Source of the DNA: Bacillota bacterium
GTDB taxonomy: Bacteria > Bacillota > Clostridia > Lachnospirales > Lachnospiraceae
DNA: 43,055 nucleotides
Direction: 5' to 3'
NCBI GenBank assembly: GCA_023437715.1
Contig: JAEZFK010000047.1
Location: 1 to 43,055 of the forward strand
Below are positions 39,305-43,055 of this stretch, piece by piece. A program made the translations under genes and the position numbers. The number at the start of each line of letters is the position of its first letter. Position 1 is the first letter of the stretch. The notes under the pieces are model-generated. The model worked only from the letters and a program-made list of their open reading frames with translations. It did not search any database and was not told the DNA's origin.

Positions 39305-40867
39305 TTATTCTTCTGAAAACTGAAAAGGTTTCACTTTCCGCACCACATCCATGATGGTTCCGTCCCGGCCCTCGATAATACCGACAATCTGGTCATCAAA
39401 CTGTACGGGCTCCGGCTCTCCCACAATGGAATAGGCAATATCCCTCAGCTCCTCAATGGTCTTAAAGGGCAGGTCCATATTTTTCGCATATTCCAGCAGG
39501 TCCTGTCTTCTGGGATTGATTGCAATGCCATAATCTGTGATGACCACGTCAATGGATTCTCCCGGAGTGGTGACTGTGGTCACATTGGTGCATACCGCAG
39601 GAATTCTTCCCTGGAGAAGGGGAGTGATGACAATGGTGCACTTGGCCCCCGCCGCAGTATCCGGATGGCCGCCCTGGGCCCCGGTAATCATGCCGTCTGA
39701 TCCCACAACCACGTTGCAGTTAAAGTTGACATCCACCTCCAGGGTGGCAAGGATTACAAAGTCCAGCTTGTTCACCACAGCTCCCTTATTGAAGGGATCT
39801 GCATATTCTCCCGCACTGATGCGGAAATGTTTTGTATTGATAACCGATCCCACTGCATCCAGGTCAAAATCCTGGGTATCCAGGAGGGCATTTACCTGAC
39901 CGTTTTCCAGTAAGTCGCACATAGGCTTTGTAAGGCCGCCCACTCCGAAGCCCATGCGCACATTTCTCTCCTTCATGATTTTAGCCAGGGAAATGGTAGA
40001 GGCGATGGAAGCTCCGCCTACGCCGGTCTGGTAAGAGAAGCCGTCTTTAAAATAAGGGGTATTTACCACAAACTGGGTGCAGTAATCCGCCATCATAAGC
40101 TTGCGCATATCCGTAGTGGGCTTGGCTGCTCCGGTTGCAATCTTATCCGGGTTTCCGATCTGATCTACCACCACCACGTAATCTACCTTTGTCATGGATA
40201 TATGGGCCGGGAAATTGGGGAAGGGAACCAGGCAGTCCGTTACAGCCACTACCTTATCCGCATAATCACCGTCTACCATGGCGTAAGAAAGCACGCCGCA
40301 GTTGGACTTTCCTCCGATTCCCCGGCAGTTTCCATAGTCATCACAGGTAGGGGCGCCGATAAATGCAATGTCAATCCTCACCTCTCCGGTTTCAATGGCA
40401 CGGACTCTTCCGCCGTGGGAACGCATAATTGCAAGCTTCTTTAATTTACCCTCTGATATGGCTTTTCCGATCTTTCCACGTACACCGGAGGACTGGATTC
40501 CCGTAATGGTACCATCCTCTATATAGTCCCACAGCTTGTCATGGGCCTTTCCAAGAGAGCTTGCACAAATGGTAATATCCTTGATACCCATGTCATGGAC
40601 TGCATCCATTACCATGTTTACCACATAATCCCCTTCCCGGAAATGGTGGTGGAATCCTAAGGTCATTCCATCCTTAATCCCGCATTTCACCAGACAGTCG
40701 TGTAAGCTGTCCACCAGCTTGCTTCCATCAGAGTTTATGACACACTTGGTAACCGGGCCGTCTTTTTTATACTCATATCCATCAAAATGATGGACTCCCT
40801 TAAAGGGTTCCTTTCCTGTCTGCTTTAAGATCTCTTCCGGAATCTCTCTCCCTACTGCATTAATCAT
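39305..40867 (-). CDS. citF: Citrate lyase alpha subunit (citrate CoA-transferase)
   Basis: 520 aa, the expected length. Transfers the acyl carrier protein from acetyl to citryl form. Seen: the N-terminal MINAVGREIPEEI, LGFHHHFREGDYVVNMVMDAVHDMGIKDITICASSL, GGKSNCGVLSYAMVDGDYADKVVAVTDCLVPFPNFP, and GVGGASIASTI. AGGAG precedes ATG 40867, 1 bp from the citE stop. Cytosolic hexameric complex with CitE and CitD. Confidence 0.97.
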   Translation of the reverse strand: MINAVGREIPEEILKQTGKEPFKGVHHFDGYEYKKDGPVTKCVINSDGSKLVDSLHDCLVKCGIKDGMTLGFHHHFREGDYVVNMVMDAVHDMGIKDITICASSLGKAHDKLWDYIEDGTITGIQSSGVRGKIGKAISEGKLKKLAIMRSHGGRVRAIETGEVRIDIAFIGAPTCDDYGNCRGIGGKSNCGVLSYAMVDGDYADKVVAVTDCLVPFPNFPAHISMTKVDYVVVVDQIGNPDKIATGAAKPTTDMRKLMMADYCTQFVVNTPYFKDGFSYQTGVGGASIASTISLAKIMKERNVRMGFGVGGLTKPMCDLLENGQVNALLDTQDFDLDAVGSVINTKHFRISAGEYADPFNKGAVVNKLDFVILATLEVDVNFNCNVVVGSDGMITGAQGGHPDTAAGAKCTIVITPLLQGRIPAVCTNVTTVTTPGESIDVVITDYGIAINPRRQDLLEYAKNMDLPFKTIEELRDIAYSIVGEPEPVQFDDQIVGIIEGRDGTIMDVVRKVKPFQFSEE

Positions 40868-40868
40868 A

Positions 40869-41768
40869 TTACAAATCTCCTTTATACACGCCGGAGGCCT
40901 TGGCTAACTCTATGGTCCTTTTCGCTCCGTCATAGAATGCAATGTCGATCATCTTGCCGTCCACGGTAAATACTCCGATTCCCTGTGCCTTTTTATCCTC
41001 GATTTCCTTCACTACCTTTTCCGCAAAGGTGATATCCTTCTGGCTGGGTGTAAAGATCTCATGCACCACCGGAATCTGGCGAGGATTTACGATAGACTTT
41101 CCGTCAAAGCCCATTAAATGAATGGTTTCCACATCCTTACGGAATCCTTCCATATCGTCAAGATCGGTAAATACCGTGTCGAAGCACTGGACCTTTGCCG
41201 CTCTTGCCGCGATAATCATGTTCTGCCGGGCTCCCATTAATTCAATACCGGTTCCTGTGATATAGGTCTGGAGATCCTTTGTATAATCTCCGCCGGAAAG
41301 AGCGATTCCAAACAGGCGCTCCGAGGATTCACAGATATCCAGGGCCTTCATCACACCTCTTGCGGACTCAATGGCCGCCATAATAAGGGTTCTTCCTTCC
41401 GGAATGCCGAAATCCTCTTCCGCAGTCCTGATCTCGTTTTCCACCGCCTGAATATCCATAGGGCTTTCTGTCTTTGGAATCCGGATAGCATCGCAGCCGC
41501 CTGCAACCGCACAGCGGATATCCTCTTTCCAATAAGGAGTATCCAATCCGTTGATTCGGACCACCCGCTCACAGCACCTGTAATTGATCTCCTGAAGGGC
41601 ATGGTACAGGGAAAATCTGGCCGCATCCTTCTGGTTTTCTGCAACTGCATCCTCTAAATCCAGCATAATGGAATCTGGTTTGTAGATATACGGATCTTTA
41701 ATAAGACCCGGTTTCTGGGCGTTTAAAAACATCATCGTTCTTCTGAGCCGTTTCTTATTGGAGTTCAT
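40869..41768 (-). CDS. citE: Citrate lyase beta subunit (citryl-ACP lyase)
   Basis: 299 aa, HpcH/HpaI TIM-barrel family. Cleaves citryl-ACP to oxaloacetate and acetyl-ACP. Seen: RRTMMFLNAQKPGLIKDPYIYKPDSIMLDLEDAVAENQKD (metal/substrate Asp-Glu), VVRINGLDTPYW, RIPKTE, ALSGGDYTKDL and GKSIVNPRQI. ATG overlaps the citD stop as ATGA, so the subunits are translationally coupled. GGAGGTG lies upstream. Confidence 0.97.
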   Translation of the reverse strand: MNSNKKRLRRTMMFLNAQKPGLIKDPYIYKPDSIMLDLEDAVAENQKDAARFSLYHALQEINYRCCERVVRINGLDTPYWKEDIRCAVAGGCDAIRIPKTESPMDIQAVENEIRTAEEDFGIPEGRTLIMAAIESARGVMKALDICESSERLFGIALSGGDYTKDLQTYITGTGIELMGARQNMIIAARAAKVQCFDTVFTDLDDMEGFRKDVETIHLMGFDGKSIVNPRQIPVVHEIFTPSQKDITFAEKVVKEIEDKKAQGIGVFTVDGKMIDIAFYDGAKRTIELAKASGVYKGDL

Positions 41769-42067
41769 CTCTTACATGCACCTCCCCAAAGAATGTTTTC
41801 AAACTGGTCTGTGGAACGGGACAGGGCTCCCTCCACACGTGCCTTAATCGTGCAGTCCAATGCTCCCTTGTCGACAACCGTAATTTTTACGTCGTCAACT
41901 TCGAATTTCTTAAGAGTCTCCATAACCACTTCCCGGATTCTGTTTCCAAACTGGTTGATGACTGCGCTTTCCAGCGTAAAATTAATTTTACCATCTCCAG
42001 GCTCAACAGTCACCTGGCAGTCACTGGACTCTAACGTGCCGGCCATAGCCGGTTTTTTAATTTCCAT
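41765..42067 (-). CDS. citD: Citrate lyase acyl carrier protein (gamma subunit)
   Basis: 100 aa. Starts MEIKKPAMAGTLESSD; S14 in LESSD is the residue that carries the phosphoribosyl-dephospho-CoA group in characterised homologues. The rest (VEPGDGKINFTLESAVINQFGNRIREV) matches the family. GGGAGG lies 11 nt before the ATG at 42067. First gene of citDEFGC, behind a putative activator-dependent promoter. Confidence 0.96.
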   Translation of the reverse strand: MEIKKPAMAGTLESSDCQVTVEPGDGKINFTLESAVINQFGNRIREVVMETLKKFEVDDVKITVVDKGALDCTIKARVEGALSRSTDQFENILWGGACKR

Positions 42068-42101
42068 TTTGCTTCACGCCTCCCTCTTTTTGTACTTTCT
42101 T

Positions 42102-42144
42102 ATTTTACTCTAAGAACCTTAACCAAAGGGAAATGGAACCTTAA
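42102..42144 (-). promoter_or_regulatory. citD promoter region with paired TTAAGGTTC motifs
   Basis: On the minus strand TTAAGGTTC occurs at 42144-42136 and 42122-42114 (22 bp apart, two turns), just upstream of a -10-like TAAAAT (42107-42102). No good -35 is seen at the right spacing, as expected for an activator-dependent promoter. The TTAAGGTT core is shared with the citM upstream repeats, in opposite orientation relative to the gene. Confidence 0.6.
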
Positions 42145-42174
42145 AATTCGTTAAGAAAGAAGGATCTGCAAGCC

Positions 42175-42216
42175 AAAAAGCAGTTGAAAGTAGTTTGCCT
42201 TCTTTCAGCTGCTTTT
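42175..42216 (-). terminator. Second terminator-like hairpin after citX
   Basis: On the minus strand AAAAGCAGCTGAAAG pairs with CTTTCAACTGCTTTTT. It follows the stronger terminator at 42222-42250 and also ends in a T tract. Confidence 0.65.
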
Positions 42217-42221
42217 CTGTA

Positions 42222-42250
42222 TAAAAACAGGCAGATGAGATTCTGCCTGT
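42222..42250 (-). terminator. Terminator of citX
   Basis: ACAGGCAG (42250-42243 on minus) pairs perfectly with CTGCCTGT (42234-42227) around an 8-nt loop and is followed by TTTTTAT. Four nt after the citX stop. Confidence 0.92.
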
Positions 42251-42254
42251 ACAA

Positions 42255-42788
42255 TTACATTTGTCTGATGAACCACAAGTGTATCATATTCTCCACACTG
42301 CTGTAAAGCTCTTCCACCCCATGGCTCCGGCTGCGCCCGCATATTTTTGCATCCTTTTCACAGATCAGGCATTTACGGGCAGGGGCCCCCACTGACTCTC
42401 TGCCCATTCCTCTTCCCTCTGCGTCATATACATCAATATCAAACAGCCTTCCCAGAGGATGGTTTTCCTCCATCCGAACCGCCATCTTTTTAACAAGGAG
42501 AGCATCCGGACACGCCACAGAATAAAGCTTTAAATATCCCGCCTTTTTCTTTATCCGAACCTCTTCCGTTATGTCCATTCCCTTGTCCTCAAACAGCCGG
42601 GCGAGGGCTTCCTCCCCTTCTTCAAAGGCAGAGAGAATGATAGGAGAAGTTTTCCTTGGTCCGGGAATGTTCATCCCAAGAGCCACTATGGTTTCCCTTT
42701 CATGTCTTTTTCTCAGTTCTTCCTGGGCTCTCACCTTTTCTTCGCGGAAGCAGAGCATTTCTTCCAACGTCACATATTCTTCCATCAT
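42255..42788 (-). CDS. citX: Apo-citrate lyase phosphoribosyl-dephospho-CoA transferase (holo-ACP synthase)
   Basis: 177 aa, the usual CitX size. Attaches the CitG product to Ser of CitD. Seen: REETIVALGMNIPGPRK-like start (ALGMNIPGPRKTSP), ENHPLGRLFDIDVYDAEG, and RKCLICEKDAKICGRSRSHGVEEL. Start chosen at the ATG at 42788 because GGAG lies 6 nt upstream; ATG 42800 is an alternative with a poor site. Long in-frame sequence further upstream belongs to another frame of oadA. It lies downstream of oadA and is closed off by its own terminators, so it is probably expressed from the oadA promoter rather than with citDEFGC. Confidence 0.93.
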   Translation of the reverse strand: MMEEYVTLEEMLCFREEKVRAQEELRKRHERETIVALGMNIPGPRKTSPIILSAFEEGEEALARLFEDKGMDITEEVRIKKKAGYLKLYSVACPDALLVKKMAVRMEENHPLGRLFDIDVYDAEGRGMGRESVGAPARKCLICEKDAKICGRSRSHGVEELYSSVENMIHLWFIRQM

Positions 42789-42855
42789 ATATTTCTCCAT
42801 GGGTCTTTCACGGGATTTCTCACGGGATTTTTCCCGGAACCAAGGATTTCTCCCA

Positions 42856-43055
42856 TTATACCGGATATGCCTTGTTCTCCTTATCCGCTGCAGCGGAATC
42901 CACGCCGGTCTGCTGTGCGGCCCGGTACTCGAAGAATTCCCTGGCAACCGCCGGGAACAGGGCGTAGGACAGCACATCCTCATCCTGCTGCTTCCACTGG
43001 GCGCATTCCTTTTCAAACTGGGAAAGCTGGGGCGGAATCAAGTCTGCCGGACGGC
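42856..43055 (-). CDS. oadA: Oxaloacetate decarboxylase alpha subunit, C-terminal end (partial)
   Basis: Only the last 65 or so codons are in the window; the gene runs off the right edge. The end of a carboxyltransferase (PYC/OADA) domain is recognisable: RPADLIPPQL, then EDVLSYALFPAVAREFFEYR. The protein stops about 20 residues later (ending KAYPV), so the biotinyl domain found at the C-terminus of many OadA proteins is absent and a separate biotin carrier protein would be needed. The strand and spacing suggest an oadA-citX unit. Confidence 0.85.
   Translation of the reverse strand, partial: RPADLIPPQLSQFEKECAQWKQQDEDVLSYALFPAVAREFFEYRAAQQTGVDSAAADKENKAYPV

Noticed and set aside
42806..42845. 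Direct repeat CACGGGATTTYT and a small CGGGA/TCCCG palindrome between oadA and citX
   Set aside because: Too short to assign a role and no T tract; probably local duplication.
42789..43016. N-terminal extension of citX of about 76 residues
   Set aside because: Arg/Ser/Pro-rich, overlaps the oadA coding end in another frame, and the CitX family starts near MMEEYV with a better RBS.

Overview
The window reads as a chromosomal segment of an anaerobic, endospore-forming member of the Clostridia, most probably a Lachnospiraceae (Clostridium XIVa type). Reasons: spore genes (cotJABC, spoIID, a spoIIQ-like gene), an oxygen-sensitive class III ribonucleotide reductase, a T-box leader on ileS, a citrate lyase / oxaloacetate decarboxylase fermentation pathway, strong AGGAGG-type ribosome binding sites and middling GC. 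I see no rRNA, tRNA, CRISPR array, phage or transposase gene. Most genes lie on the minus strand.

Layout. 1-1.1 kb: two divergent tiny genes and a secreted cysteine-hexad protein. 1.1-3 kb: ROK fructokinase and mannose-6-phosphate isomerase. 3.2-5.8 kb: a gluconate 5-dehydrogenase / GntR / discoidin-like operon with three operator-like boxes exactly 20 bp apart. 6.1-10.4 kb: an FtsA/actin-fold protein followed by nrdD. 10.6-11.3 kb: a probable niacin ECF S component behind a consensus promoter with palindromic operators. 11.4-15.2 kb: a DUF3298 protein, then cotJABC (CotJA carries a long Cys-rich repeat extension) directly downstream of a FAD/Rieske oxidoreductase. 15.4-17.3 kb: a degenerate GGDEF-EAL protein and a CBS-pair protein. 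17.6-19.4 kb: spoIIQ-like and spoIID. 19.4-25.6 kb: ileS with a T-box leader (Ile specifier ATC), and glgP 20 bp downstream. 25.6-26.7 kb: a split chromate-type transporter.

26.8-43 kb is a citrate fermentation region in two blocks. Block one (26.8-29.6 kb) encodes a CitMHS citrate transporter, the sodium-pumping oxaloacetate decarboxylase beta subunit and a 43-residue gamma-like subunit. Block two (37.4-43 kb) encodes, in transcription order, the end of oadA, citX, then citD-citE-citF-citG-citC. Between them sit a beta-glucoside PTS / 6-phospho-beta-glucosidase / MBL-fold operon with its RpiR regulator, and a divergent hybrid histidine kinase / OmpR-type response regulator pair. Together the citrate genes would import citrate, split it to acetate and oxaloacetate, decarboxylate oxaloacetate with sodium export, and assemble the citrate lyase prosthetic group. 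The promoters of citM and citD share a repeated TTAAGGTT motif not found elsewhere by eye, which may be the target of the two-component system. This link is inference.
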